DNA of 64,000 nucleotides from Podospora pseudoanserina (lineage: Eukaryota; Ascomycota; Sordariomycetes; Sordariales; Podosporaceae). Position numbers and translations under genes: made by a program. This document shows positions 12,124-24,206 of this stretch, piece by piece; the stretch's first letter is position 1; every line of letters begins with the position of its first letter. The notes under the pieces are model-generated. The model worked only from the letters and a program-made list of their open reading frames with translations, was not told the origin of the DNA and did no database searches. The stretch spans positions 2,852,001 through 2,916,000 of the forward strand of contig NC_085920.1 of assembly GCF_035222485.1 (NCBI RefSeq), in the 5' to 3' direction.

Positions 12124-12562
12124 ATGGCTAGAGCTTTGTTCGTCAAGAATCTAAGGTATGTATCTTCCACCAATCGAATGTGTCTTTATCGCCGTCGCAA
12201 CCCCGACTAACCCCGGACTAGCTACAACGTCACTCCTGAGGAGCTGTTCGATCTCTTCGGCAAGTACGGGCCCATTCGCCAGGTCCGCCAGGGCATTGCG
12301 AGCAACACCAAGGGCACCGCCTTCGTTGTCTACGAAGATGTTATGGATGCGAAGCAGGCCTGCGACAAACTGAACGGCTACAACTTTCAGAACCGTTATC
12401 TCGTTGGTATGTTTTGAAGGAGTGCTTATGCTTGTGACGGTCGTACTAACCAGTGACACAGTATTATACCACCAGCCCGACAAGATGGTCAGGTCAAAAG
12501 AGGATTTGGACATCCGCAAGGAGAATCTCGAACGCCTCAAGCGGCAACATGGTATAGATTGA
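12124..12562 (+). CDS. sf3b14: U2 snRNP SF3b subunit p14 (SF3B6-like), RRM protein
   Basis: Exons are 12124-12155, 12222-12406 and 12462-12562, giving 105 residues. One RRM fills almost the whole protein: RNP2 is LFVKNLSYN near residues 5-13 and RNP1 is KGTAFVVYE near 46-54. The ending [11 protein letters not shown] matches the p14 tail, where human SF3B6 has LKEKYGIN. The SF3b14 protein sits near the branch-site adenosine and binds SF3B1 within the U2 snRNP. Both introns are short GT-AG types with exact phase, and the second has a CTAAC branch site. The human protein is about 20 residues longer, mostly at the N-terminus. The same frame stays open for 76 codons after the TGA (see findings). 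Confidence 0.93.
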
Positions 12563-14197
12563 CAGTTAGACGGGCCTGCGGACAGCTTTCAGAGTCGAAA
12601 CCGACAGTCTGGAGGCCCGTCTTCTCCGACATCTCCCTCCTCCCCCAAGAAGGCGGCTTCGGCGCCCAGGACGCCAACTTCAAAGACGCCGAGGTCAATC
12701 CTCAAGAGGGGCAGGCCCGATATCGCCATGCACGCACGAAAGATGCCGCACTTCGTGCGCAAGCTTCTTCCCACCGTTCCGGAGTGCGCCTAGCTTCGAT
12801 ATCATTATCCACCACATCATCACTTGTACGGCATAAGTGTACCAAAGGCTGCGTTCAACACTGCAACGTAGCTAGCAAGCAAACCCATCCTTGCTTTACC
12901 TGCCCTCTCAACTCTCTAAAAAAAACAGCAAACTTGCAACATTTACATCGGGGATTTCTTTAGGCGCGTTCCTTTTCCAGTCGGGTTGTGTGGCTGGGGG
13001 AATATGGGGAATGTTTTTGCCGATTCGGGGTGTTTGGTCTTCATAGGTTCTTTCGGCGCGAGCAAAGGTTATCAGGCGCAGATTTCAATGCCCTTCTTTT
13101 CATCTCAAGGGTTGCTGTTGTTGCTGATATCCATACTGAATCGGGGCGCAAATTGATCACCGGGACTCTGACATAGCGTTGGGCTACAGAGAGAATTGCG
13201 ATGCTTTTCCAACAGTCGTTTTCGGCCTTTTGTTTTGTCTGTCATTTAACTGCTCATGTTTGATTTATTTTCTAAACGACACCATGTTGATATGATGCAG
13301 GTTAGCCTAGCTACGTGTGGGTGTATCTATGTATGTATGTAAGTTTTCTCGCCTCGCTTGCTCGCCTATGAATATGCATGGCATGTAGTACATGCAATAT
13401 ACCGTGCCGTACACACTGCTCATACCATTCTACATAAGCACATAAGGTACTGTAGATATCCGAATCCGGAGGCGGAGTCTCTAACTGGAAGCGGATTCAA
13501 CTCGCTATCAGATTGTTTCCAGAACCGGGCCGAAAGTTGACTTTTGCCGGCAGACAACAGCCAGCAGCCGGCACACTCCACACTGCCCAGCAATTCTGGA
13601 ACCGCCATGAACGCCCAGCCGTGGTGGGGCCGTCAGTCTGGCGGGGGCTGTGGGGAACCTCTGCGACCGCTGAGAGAGTGCGAGCGATAGGGCCAACGGT
13701 GCCATGGCCAATGGGGCAGCAGTGTCTCAAGTTGTGGCCTCGCATTGCCTCTCTGCTTTACGCCGTCGTGCTGTGTTCCAGGAGAACCCAGGCAGTTACG
13801 TTTACAATACAACCGTGACTCCGACTCCGTCTTATAGTTTTGTTTCGTCGTTTTCCATCTCTTCTGTTCTTCTCCTCTCTTGAGTCTTTTAAAGCTACCT
13901 TGCAGTTTGCTGTCGTGATACCCCAACGCACACCGTCCACACAATCCACTGCATTACATCACTCCAGTCACAAGACGCGCACTAAACCACCACGAAGAAC
14001 CGTCACCAGGCACCTACCAGAGAAGAATAAGCCACACAAATCCAAGAGCGATCATCTGATCGAGCCTAGCTGCTGTGTTGTTATTATCAATATCTTTTTA
14101 CCCCGGAAAATAGTCTCCGTTCTAATTCCCAACCAACGCCAAACGCTTGATGAGGTGGTTAGCTCTTAGCCCCGGACAGCATCTACACCAATCGTAA
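12563..14197. other. Intergenic region between SF3b14 and the STIMATE-like gene
   Basis: The first 230 bp are open in frame with SF3b14 after its stop (12563-12793). The rest shows T- and GTAT-rich sequence around 13320-13340 and a pyrimidine-rich leader before 14198. I see no separate gene. Confidence 0.45.
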
Positions 14198-15587
14198 ATG
14201 TTGCCTCCCGCCGCCGCAGCCGCCTTGTCCAACAACAACGTTCACCTCGCTGTTCGTCAACACCTCGATCCCGTTGTCGTCCCCGCGCTCGAGAACACCA
14301 TCGCCGTCGCCATCCCCAATGTCGCAACGTCTCTCGCGGCAACAGCAGCAGCAACAGCAGCGGTAGATCCAACAAATCTACCCCATCCACCACCGTCGTT
14401 CAACGACCACCCGCAAGGAGGTCAACAACCCGCGACGGCGGAAGCAGGAACCCTCATCTCTGTCACCATGACTTCCACTCTCTCCCCAATATCAAGCCCA
14501 ACCGCAACCGGCACCCCCTTCTCCCCCTCGGAAAACCCCACCGAATGCCGCCTCCTAGGCTCCTTCGCCATCCTAGTCCAGCTCGCCCTCGGCGGCCTGG
14601 CCCTCCTCTCCCTCGTCTACAAACGATGGCGCGAGCGTCCCCAGCGACCGGTCAAAATCTGGTTCTTTGACGCCTCAAAGCAGGTCTTTGGGAGCGTGCT
14701 AGTCCACGGCGCAAACGTGTTCATGTCTCTGCTCACGAGCGGGAGGTTCAACATCACGACCATTGCTCCCCCGGCAACGGTGTCCGAGGCGGCGAGGAGA
14801 GGGGTGTTGATGCTTCTTAAACGGACAGCAACGAAGACAACGACGGTAGACGAATATGTACCGAACCCGTGCTCTTTTTACCTTTTAAACTTGGCTATTG
14901 ATGTAGGCTCCCCCTACCCTCCCCTTAGATCTTCCCCCAACCAAATACTAACACGGCCAGACAACCCTCGGTATCCCAATTTTAATTCTCATCGTCAGAA
15001 TAACCACCACTTTGGTCACTTACACCCCGCTGGGCCAACCCCCGGAGTCGGTTCAGTCAGGGCACTACGGCTCGCCCCCCAACGCGTGGTGGTGGTTGAA
15101 GCAGTCGTTTATTTACTTTTGCGGCTTGATGGGCATGAAACTTGTTGTTCTGGTCATTTTTATGATTTTTCCCTGGATCTCGGAGCTGGGGGATTGGGCG
15201 CTCAAGTGGACCGAGGGCAACGAGAGGCTGCAGATTGTCTTTGTCATGATGCTGTTCCCGCTCATTATGAACGCGATGCAGTATTACATCATTGATAGCT
15301 ACATCAAGAAGCAGGAGGGCAAAGGGGAGGTGGAGGGTAAAGGGTATGATGAGGTTGATCAGGAGGAGGGGGTGGATGGGTCGGTTGCGAGTGAGGATAG
15401 TGAGGATAGTGAGAGTGAAGAAGAGGAAGGGCAGAGGACGCCAAGGGCTGGGAAAGGGGCGAGGGACTTGGAGAGGGACGAGTATGATCCTGATGTGGAC
15501 GGGGACAGCCAGACGGTGGTGGGGAGCAGCTCGAGTCGGATTTCGAGTCGGGGGGTGTTGACAGAGGATTTGCTTCCCAAGGAATGA
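14198..15587 (+). CDS. STIMATE (TMEM110/YPL162C) family membrane protein
   Basis: Exons are 14198-14902 and 14961-15587, giving 443 residues. After a Pro/Ala-rich N-terminus, the STIMATE signature starts at ECRLLGSFAILVQLALGG (about 116-133) and continues with RPVKIWFFDASKQVFG. Several membrane helices follow in exon 2, including IYFCGLMGMKLVVLVIFMIF and a helix near the end of the membrane part. The tail is acidic and Ser-rich. The yeast relative YPL162C is vacuolar; animal STIMATE works at ER-plasma membrane contacts in calcium entry. Which role applies here is unknown. The intron is GT-AG with an ACTAAC branch site. M91 is an alternative start just ahead of the conserved domain. The coding strand changes from C-rich to G-rich along the gene. 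Confidence 0.88.
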
Positions 15588-16453
15588 TTTTCTTTTTTTT
15601 TTTTTGCATGACTGAAGAAGGAATGATGGGAGATGGGTTCACGGCATTTTTATTCCCTTTTTCTGGTGTTTTTTGGCTTTGGGATTCAGGAGGGGGACGG
15701 AATGGCGTTTTATATAAATTTTTTCCTACAGGTTTCGGATTCGGATTCATTTTCATTTTCCTTTTCTCGTCTGCAATCATCAAGTTGGAATATCTCTCTC
15801 CACAGACCCTTCAAACCAACAGCACAGCATGGGAAAGCGTACGCATGGGCTTTTTCGGTATTTTAGAACACAAAGGTATTTTCGGCAATAAACAACAGAA
15901 ACAGATCATCGTCCGGTGTTTGGAAGTTCTCATCTAAGTAGGGTAATCTTCGTTGTAATCCGTGTTAGCAACACGTAAATTTGACACCTCACAACCGGGC
16001 AAAACTATCCAATGTACAGTGCTTTCTCTCTCTCTCTCTCTTTCAACTCGATTACATCCATTAATAAAAGCTCAACACAACAAAAGACAACTCTGCCAAA
16101 AATACACTAGAATCTTGCCAAAAGACCCAACCGACCCACCACATATTACCTTGCCTGTATCATCCACGCCTTCCAAGCTCCAACCACGAAAACATCCCAA
16201 CAAGAAAAGACAAACCCAAGCCTCCAAAGCAAGAGCCAACTTGTCGAGAGTGAGTGACACCAATCCAGCAAACCAAAGGCTGCCCTCCCCTCCATAGTAA
16301 TCAAACCCAAAGCCAGAGCACCAAAACAACACCAGAAAACACCAAAACCTTATCCTCCCTTTTTTGCCTTTACCTCCCTTCGCAACAATGCACACCAGAA
16401 ACGAGACCATAATATCAGACAGTCCTTTTCCCGTACCCCTTTCCCTCCACAGC
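15588..16453. other. Convergent 3' region with a TC repeat
   Basis: T-rich sequence directly follows the STIMATE-like stop, and C/A-rich sequence (T/G-rich on the minus strand) precedes the tyrosinase stop. A (TC)8 microsatellite lies at 16025-16040. No gene is seen. Confidence 0.55.
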
Positions 16454-18568
16454 CTACAACAAATCAAAACCCACCTCCTCCTCCCCCCAAACAGGCAGCT
16501 CATCCTCACTCTGCGGCAATTTAACGCTAAAACTCCTCACCCCCAACCTCAAGCCCTCCACATCCAAAACTCCATACTCCCTCCCCCCCGACCCCAAAAC
16601 AACAACCACCAGCTCCTCCCTCAAAAACTTTACCACTTCCGCTTGGCTCAACCCCTCCAATCTCCCCCTTTCAACAGCCCCAATCAAGCCCGTAGTCAAC
16701 GGCACCGTCCCACTAACCTCCAACTCCTTCATCGCCTCCCTCATGCCTCCCATCCCGGTCCCGTCGGCAGCAAACACCCCCATGGCACCAACATGATTCT
16801 CTGCCTGCGCCCAGTCCGCCTTGTCCTCCGGTGGGGTCCCAAAGAAGAAATAAATGGAATACGGCCCATCCAATGCTTGCTTCTTGGCTCGGATATTCAC
16901 AATCCACTCTCGGTAGCTGTCATCTTGGAGTCCTCCAACTTCCCTACCAGCAGGACGATGCTTTGATGATGACTGCTGTCCTATTCTCGAAGACGCCCCC
17001 TTCCCCCGGCCACCCTTGATGCCTTGGGCTCGAAGCTCCCTCAGAAACATGTTGGCTGGACTTGACGCCCCGTACAAACGGTTAATAGCCCGTCGTACAC
17101 CAGCTTGGGCATTACTCGCACTCGCAAGGTCCGTCAGCTCAGTGTAAGTGTACCCGAATTTGGTGAAGTCTCTGACGCTATCCGACGTCCAAAACCCCCC
17201 ATTGGCATCAGCAAAGAACGGGGTGAGCGGTGTCTGTGAGTCTTGAATCTGGCCTCGAGAGGTCGTGTATGAATTCAGAACCGCCGCGGTAGGCGCCACC
17301 CATGATTGTGGGTACAATGTCTGCCACATGGCAAAGATACGGTCCACCATGGTGTGGTGTAGAAAGAAGATAGGGTCAAAGGCCGAGTAAGGTATGAACG
17401 ACATGTGGCCGCCCTGGATATTTGGCATACCCATACCACCACCGCCAGCAAGAGTATGGACCGTGTCATGGAGAGACTCGAGGGAATCATACGAGGCGTT
17501 ATTGACAAAAGGGATCCAGGCATTGTTGCTGAACCTGCTGTAGTTACCATAGTTCGAGAACAAAATGTAGAGCCGTTGGCTGAGTGACCGTTGGTTCTGA
17601 TCGATCGTCATGGCCACCATGGAGTTGTTCGACTGGGCTCCGGGACCCCAATTAGTTGGACCCCTCAGGGTCTCAGTCCAGGTATTCCACTTTTACAACA
17701 TTGTTAGCATCCAAGACATGCTTGCCAGTATCAAAGCTTACCGGTGCCTGTCTGAAAGCAGTAGTATTCAGAGGCCGAAACGTGTAACTGAACAGAGGGT
17801 TTGCTATCCGCTGAACGCCATTCGGACCATCTACATCGACAAAGGGACTCCCACCCACGCTCGTGGGGAGCACACTTCCGTCAGAGGGCGGGTAGGTAGC
17901 CCAATCCCAATAAGGTATTCGAAACCGCTGGACAGCGTCGAGATAGCGCTGCTTCTGATCATCGGGCCACCAATTTGCAATCATCCGCATAACATTTGTC
18001 AAGACTTGCTGTCAACCATTATCAGCCAAAGAGCTCCAACCACCAGAAAAATGAAAACAATTCTGCCGAGAGGCTTCCAACCACATACCTCGTACAAAGC
18101 CAGATAAGGCCGGTGCCAAGTAGGAAACAATATCGAAGAGTGCGTACAATACCCAGTCTCCTCATTCCCAGGCGTCGGTCGCACACCACCCCATGTCTGG
18201 TGCGGCATTCCATGGATACCTGTCCAACACAAAAGACACAGACAGTTAGACAAAAATCACCACTCTCCTGTAACAGAAAGCAAAAGAATTTCGGGGATGG
18301 GCAGACAAAAGAAAAAACACAAACCTGTAATCCCATACCACGACGTAGGCTCCATCTGATCCGTAAACTGCATCATGCTCATCCCCAGCAGGTACAACGT
18401 CCACACGTCCCTGTCCTGCTCCAGCTCCCTAATCTCCCTCCGCACTTGTACGTCCCCCGCCTGCTGGCCAGCATCCCCCCTCACTACCGTCGTCAGAGGT
18501 TCCGCAAGCTGCCGCTTCACCCGCCTGTGGACGTCGAACCCATAGTTGTAGGCTGTGGGTCTTGGTTG

Positions 18569-18600
<32 letters not shown>

Positions 18601-18676
18601 GGCCGAGGCAGAAAGTGACGAGGTTGGCGAGGATGAAGAGCCGAAGGACAATGACGGAGGCCATTGCTAACTTCAT
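16454..18676 (-). CDS. Tyrosinase (type 3 copper monooxygenase), predicted secreted
   Basis: Exons on the minus strand are 18676-18325, 18219-18089, 18008-17742 and 17689-16454, giving 661 residues. CuA ligands are H120 (GIHG), H144 and H153 (FPTWHRPY); C142 in GYCTH fits the Cys-His thioether of fungal tyrosinases. CuB ligands are H324 and H328 (LHDTVH) and the HH at 361-362 (FFLHHTMVDR). A C-terminal domain follows, of the kind that keeps fungal tyrosinases latent. The family hydroxylates monophenols and oxidises diphenols to quinones, as in melanin formation. The ATG giving MKLAMASV supplies a hydrophobic signal peptide ending near residue 25, directly followed by five His and seven Gln. 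All introns are phase-consistent GT-AG. The coding strand turns strongly G-rich in its 3' third. Confidence 0.93.
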
Positions 18677-18781
18677 CTGAGTGAGAGAGAGCAACCCCCT
18701 GGGTAGGTGTCGAACGTTGGACACAAAGGAGCGGGTGACAACCCCGGCTAGAGGCAGTCTAGGGTCTCAATAGGTAGGCTT

Positions 18782-18803
18782 GGGTTGGGTTGGGTTGGGG
18801 GGG
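18782..18803 (+). repeat. G-quadruplex-type TTGGG tandem
   Basis: Four G runs of at least three, separated by TT each time, read GGG-TT-GGG-TT-GGG-TT-G7. This meets the usual G3N1-7 pattern for a quadruplex. It lies on the template strand of the tyrosinase leader. Confidence 0.7.
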
Positions 18804-19395
18804 CGGTGACACAGGTATCGTGGGAAGGGGAGACGAGGGGGGTCTGTAGGAGATGGGAACCCAGGGTAAATGAGGTGATGGGTTTGGGCGGCCAGAGAGA
18901 CAGAGCAGGTAGGTGAAGATGAGATAAAGTCACTGGAATGAACGTGAATGGCTCGAGGCGGCACTCGGATGGGTTTGAGGAGGAAGGAAGAACTGTTTGT
19001 TGGCAGAATGAAGAGTTCAGCTGGTAAACAGCAGGCCCAGGAACTGGGGAGTGAGTTTGACCAGCTGCGGATCCTTGTGGTACATCCATGGGCTATCACA
19101 GGGAAGCGACGTTCGGCATGAGGTCAGAATTGTGGACTCGAAGGTGAGACTGGCGAGACGGGCTGTCCCAGGTGGGTTGAGAGAGCATTGCACCTTCCTC
19201 GTTGGATCTTCTCAGGAAAGGGAGTTGCGTTGGAGGCTACTGACGGATACAAACGGTCCGTCCAGGGGTAGGAGCATGCTAGAGGCACCAATGAGTGCTA
19301 GAGGAGAGGCAGCGCCGTGGGTGTCTGCATTATTTTAACAGTGTTTGTGCTGCAAAACTCGGTTTCGTGCAGCGGCAAATGTCATCTCATTTGTG

Positions 19396-19430
19396 TTGCC
19401 TTGCCTTGCCTTGCCTTGCCTTGCCTTGCG
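19396..19430 (+). repeat. TTGCC pentanucleotide microsatellite
   Basis: Six exact TTGCC units are followed by one TTGCG. It is intergenic, 240 bp beyond the stop of the Pol I gene. Confidence 0.9.
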
Positions 19431-19669
19431 CAATCCCGGGGTTGGCCACATGTGATGCTGCTCCGCTGCTCCTCATCCAGGGGAACATGTCATTTGGCAC
19501 TTCCAGCACCATGGTATCTGGATGGACACAGAAGAGAAATTGGTGACATGTGAATAAATAAATCATTGACCCATTTTTGACCGCCTTGTCTACGCCCCAA
19601 ACCCAGACAAATTACAACTAAATCAGTACAAAACATCAACGTTCAGCCCTGAGAGAGATATCCTTCTCA

Positions 19670-22600
19670 TTAAGCCGCAGCCACACCACTCGGAAGCAGC
19701 TTGGGCGCTGTTGGTCTCAGGGCACTTCTCCGTGTCTGATCTTTGCTGTCCACGTTATACTTGAGCTTGACGCCCATTGCCGCAAGCTCGACATCCAGGT
19801 ACTTGAGCGCACCAGGGACCACCACCATGGTGGTGTTCTCTCCACCAATCCATTGGACGCCTTGCCCGTCCTCCCAAATCTCGCCATCCAGCTTCATGAG
19901 GTCCAGGTCCTCGATCTGGTCCAGACGCTGCGCGCAATTTCGGCAGCGCACAGTGCCGACTTGCTTTCGCTTTCCAATAAACGGAGATACCGTCGGCTGC
20001 ACGGCCAGGAATGACCCGCAGTTTCGGCAGATCCACGACTTGGAATAATCGGAGCAGTTGAGCAGGCGATCCTGGAGCAAGAAGGCCGTGCCGTGCGCCA
20101 ACAGAGCATCGCGCTCCATTTCTCCCACACGGATACCACCACCCTTCTTACGGCCCTTGATCGGCTGTCCGGTTGTCGGCACGACTGGACCAGTCGTACG
20201 GACCTGGTACTTGTCGTTTACCATGTGTCTCAGTCTCTGGTAGTAGACAACACCAATGTAAATGTCGCACATGAACTCCTCGCCCGTGATGCCGGAATAC
20301 ATGGGCTCGTTTCCGTGGTAGTTGTAGCCAGCCTTCATCAGCTGATGCCCAAAGTAGTCGGCCGCCATGTTCTCCTCGCTGAACTTGAACGGCGTCGAGT
20401 CCTGAGCAAGACCATGTAGCGCGCCTGCCTTGCCTGCAAGAGACTCGACAAACATGCCAATTGTCATGCGGGACGGGAAAGCGTGAGGGTTGATGATGAC
20501 ATCAGGCTGGATGCCCGTCTCCGAAAAGGGCATGTCGACAGCAGGCCACTTCTGCGAGCAAACGCCCTTCTGACCGTGACGAGAAGAGAACTTGTCGCCG
20601 ATGACCGGAGATCTGGGAACGCGAAGCTTGATCGAGAGAGTCTGGAGAGGCTCGTTTCCAGTGTCGCTGCCAATCACGCGAACCTCCTCAATGAAGGCAT
20701 CTTCGGCCTCTTTGTATCGCTCCCAATGCGTGATACCATCCCGGTTCACCAGCTTACCCGAGTAGTCGGCCGAAACGGTGTGCCAGGCGGCGATGATATC
20801 GCCTTCCCTGACCAGCCGGCCAACATAGGGCAGTCCGTCCTCGTCGAGCATCTCCCGATCAGACGCCCGGATGGGGCTTCCCGGAGCAAACCCAAACATT
20901 TTGGTGGTGGTCTTGGAGCTGCGTGTCCTCGAGTCATCCTTCAGACTGATCTTCTTGGTCTTGTAGATGCTACCGTGGCCAAAACCACGTTCGTGCGCTG
21001 ATTTGTTGATAATCATGGCGTCGTCCATGTCGTAACCGGTATAGGAAATGACGGCAACCACGGCGTTGAATCCGTTGGGGAAGTTGTCGAAACCATATGT
21101 GTTGTGCAGTGGTGATCGGACGACTGGTGTTTGACCGGTTTGAATGCGGTACATTTTGTTGTCCGTCCGATGCGCAAGTGCTGCGCCTGGTGTGCCCATA
21201 GTTTGCTTACCCATCTGACATTGGTACATGTTACGGGGAGACTGGTTAAAATCCGAGAATGGTGTCATGTTGGCCAGAATGGACAGGATGTTGGTCGGAT
21301 CAAACTCGACGTGAGTCGAATCGCCAGGAACAATTTCTTGTTCTACGCAAGCAATCGACATGTAAGGCTGCTCGTAAGGACCTACCATATCCTCCTTGTT
21401 CAGAGCGAGGTACTTCACGGGCCGGACCATCCTCGAGGTGTTGGATGCCATGTAGATACCTGGGTACGAGCCGCCATTGGAGGTGGGAACATAACCAATC
21501 TCAAGCTCAAGGGGAATCCCATGGCCACCCTCGACCTTCAGCTGTCGCAAGGTGTCGGCGAGAGGCTTGGCGTTCTGTGGAGCACACCAGCCTACAACCT
21601 TGCCGTCAAGCATCACTACCACGCTTTCAGTAGTGGCGGCTGAGGAATAGTTGTTGACTCCGAGCTCCAGCAGCACCCCAGGGACGGCCGAGACATCAGC
21701 GGCTTTCGTGGTGATTTTGCACTTGTGAGCAAAGTGATTTAACAACCCACAGGGCGAACCATCAGGAGTGTGGACGGGACAGAGGAAGCCCCAGGACTCT
21801 GGCAGCAGCTTACGGACCGTGGTGGTCTTGAGCTGCGCGAAGAAACTACCACGATGGACCATGCGGAAGTGACTGATGAAACGAAGGAAGTTGAGCTTTT
21901 CTGCCACAACGGTAAAACCAGACACCTGCTGAAGATCAAGGCCGGAAGGACTCTGCAGATTGCCCGTCGAAAGGAAATACTCCAAAGCGTTACCGATGTT
22001 CTCGTTCGTCTTGCGGAAGATGTGCCCTGGGAACTGCTTTCTAAAACTCTCAGAGACAAACGAGTCGGTTGGGTTGCGCCTCAGATGGTCGCGTAGTGCT
22101 CCCCTCAACGCAGTCGACAGCAGGTCCTCAAGTCGCTCCTTTAAGATCATGCCGTATAGGAAACCGCCGAGCAAGATTTCTTGGTTCTGGACAGCGTCAG
22201 GATTGTCAACGGCACAATCGCCGGCGACAAGGGCATAGAGCTTTCGGCACATGAACAAGAGCATTTTGAACTTGTCCGTGTCCTGCTCCTCTGTGACATC
22301 GTTGCAGCCAAGGTGAACAAGAACCACCTTCCGTAGGAACTCGGTGCCGACCTCGTAATCAGTCATGGTGTCCGGCACGCCGAGCACGACCCGAAACTTT
22401 TGGCCGAGATAGGCTCGCGTTTGCTTCTTGGTGTATAGATTGTAGGTCTTGTACGTGCGTAGGAGAAGCTCGACACGATCCGTCAAGAAGGTGTTCTCCA
22501 CCCCCTTGGAGGTGGGTGGGCCAACCAAGGACTCGAAGATCTCGCGATCGTTGGTCTCGACGAGTGCCTTCAAGATCATCATGACTGGCACAAGATACTC

Positions 22601-23443
22601 ATTCTTCCTCCAAGAGAATCTGAATGTGACATTGCCGTCGTTGAGGTAATGGAGCACATTGGTCTGTGAGGTTTCGTCTGGCCGGACCGATCGTACTATG
22701 ATACCATGCGGTGTGTAGGATGGACCTCGGTTCGTGAAACTAGGACGGGTGATGGCAAGAGGGAAGTTCCTCTTGTTCATGAGCAGCAGACGGATAATCT
22801 TTTCGATACCGTTGATGACGAAATAGCCGCCCAATTCTTCCGACTCCTCTTTCCTCTCCACGAGCTGCGCGGGGCTGTTGTTTTCCAAGTGACACTTGTT
22901 GGACTGTACATTGGCAGCATTCGTTAGACAAAGCCTAGAATCCCAAGCCGTAAGAGGGGGAAATCAGCCTACCTTGACCATGATGGGCATTTGCCCCAGC
23001 TCACGGACAAACTCGTGGGCGTCGCCATTGTTGATACGGTACTCGAGAACGGCTGTGAGTTTGCCTCGGTAAGAGACATGCCGCTCTCTGCACTCGGCCG
23101 GAAAGATCTCTCGTCTCTTTGCGAACTTGTTGGACTGTGCAACCTGAGCTTTTTGGAGAGTGACACTCTTGTAGCGAACCGTCAACTTGTTTCTGCTCGC
23201 GGGATCGGCCCTTTCGTCACCATCGAGGAACGTCTTAGTCCCTATCTCGGCGATGGCGTGGTCGAGCAAACTTGGCTTGCCATCGTTGCGGAAGAGAGCG
23301 TTAAAAGCCTCGATGTGTGGGTTGACAGCCTCTTGAAGTGCTGGGTATGCGGTTTGGTCGGTAGGAGGGTTACGAAACAACTTCTCTCGGCGAAGTGTGT
23401 GGTACCCGTGCTCCCAGGTTGTGTTGGTCCGTTCGGGGGCCAT
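19670..23443 (-). CDS. rpa2: RNA polymerase I second-largest subunit (RPA2/A135)
   Basis: Exons on the minus strand are 23443-22973 and 22903-19670, giving 1234 residues; yeast A135 has 1203. The intron joins MPIMVK to SNKCHLENNSPAQL, a conserved stretch. The lobe and fork regions, the ESWGFLCPVHTPDGSPCGLLNH block, the catalytic-region GYDMDDAMIINKSAHERGFGHG (about 778-800), the hybrid-binding GDKFSSRHGQKGVCS and a C-terminal four-Cys zinc site (CRNCG near 1115 and CRNCA near 1143) are all visible. Family assignment to Pol I rests on the N-terminal exon and on the LAKG-like variants in the late region. The product forms the catalytic core with A190 and transcribes 35S rDNA in the nucleolus. 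It is intact and single-copy in this window, and divergent from the F-box-like gene. Confidence 0.96.
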
Positions 23444-24206
23444 TTTGGTTGCTATCGCGACACACTCCTGTGTCGGAATTCGAGATTATGTATGTTGGGG
23501 GGTCACCAATGGAGGAATTGGCAACAATCCTCGTCCGGGCTAGCACCGGGCTGTTTAAGCGCTCATACTACAGTGTGCAGTTTTCGGGGTGCGTGGTTAA
23601 GTGGTGGGTGGTGAGCGGTGGCTTGATTTGTCTGGGGAATGGATTCGCGCCTGCGCTTGGTGGTGAGCGTTGCACTGCAAGTGAACTTTTTTCTGCCCGC
23701 CCCTCTTATCGCTTATCGGACGAACACCGCCAAGCAATGCAATGCAACAGGGTTCTCCGTAGTCCTGTGGAAAGCTACAAGTGGGGCAAGTACTTCAGCA
23801 CTTCTCTGGTATCTATCATGATAATGATAACCTCGAATTTTTGTTTGCTTCCCTTTTTTCGTCTCGAAGCTAAGTTTGGCCCCAGGTGAACAACAGCCTT
23901 GAACGAGATTTTATTTCTATGGCTCGACCTTCAAGTCCAGCGTGACCACACTTCAAGGCCCGCGCATATAGTTCCACAGATGGACTGGCCACATCATCTA
24001 AGCCTGGAAGCTTTCCACGGCTTGGATGCCTTCCACATGAACAGTCATGATGAAGCAAACTCTAAGCTAAATTCGTCAAGTGAACCCTAAAAGGTAAAGA
24101 CTGATACTTAAACGATGGGCGCATCAATTTCTCCAGACCGGTTCCCTGGTCCCTCGCCAACCCTCGCCATCAACAACACCACTCACGAGAAAACTTCCGC
24201 GACAGC
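23444..24206. promoter_or_regulatory. Divergent region between the Pol I gene and the F-box-like gene
   Basis: This 763-bp stretch has no frame that starts with ATG and looks coding. I could not recognise a specific control element. Confidence 0.45.

Larger units (their letters stand above)
18677..19669. promoter_or_regulatory. Upstream region of tyrosinase and 3' flank of the Pol I gene
   Basis: There is no protein-like frame. It contains a GGGTT-type run at 18782-18803 that fits an intramolecular G-quadruplex on the plus strand, about 105 bp upstream of the tyrosinase ATG, and a TTGCC pentamer array at 19396-19430. Confidence 0.55.

Noticed and set aside
12559-12963. Plus-strand frame of 134 codons after SF3b14
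   Set aside because: No ATG at its start, and the composition is less coding-like than the overlapping in-frame extension.
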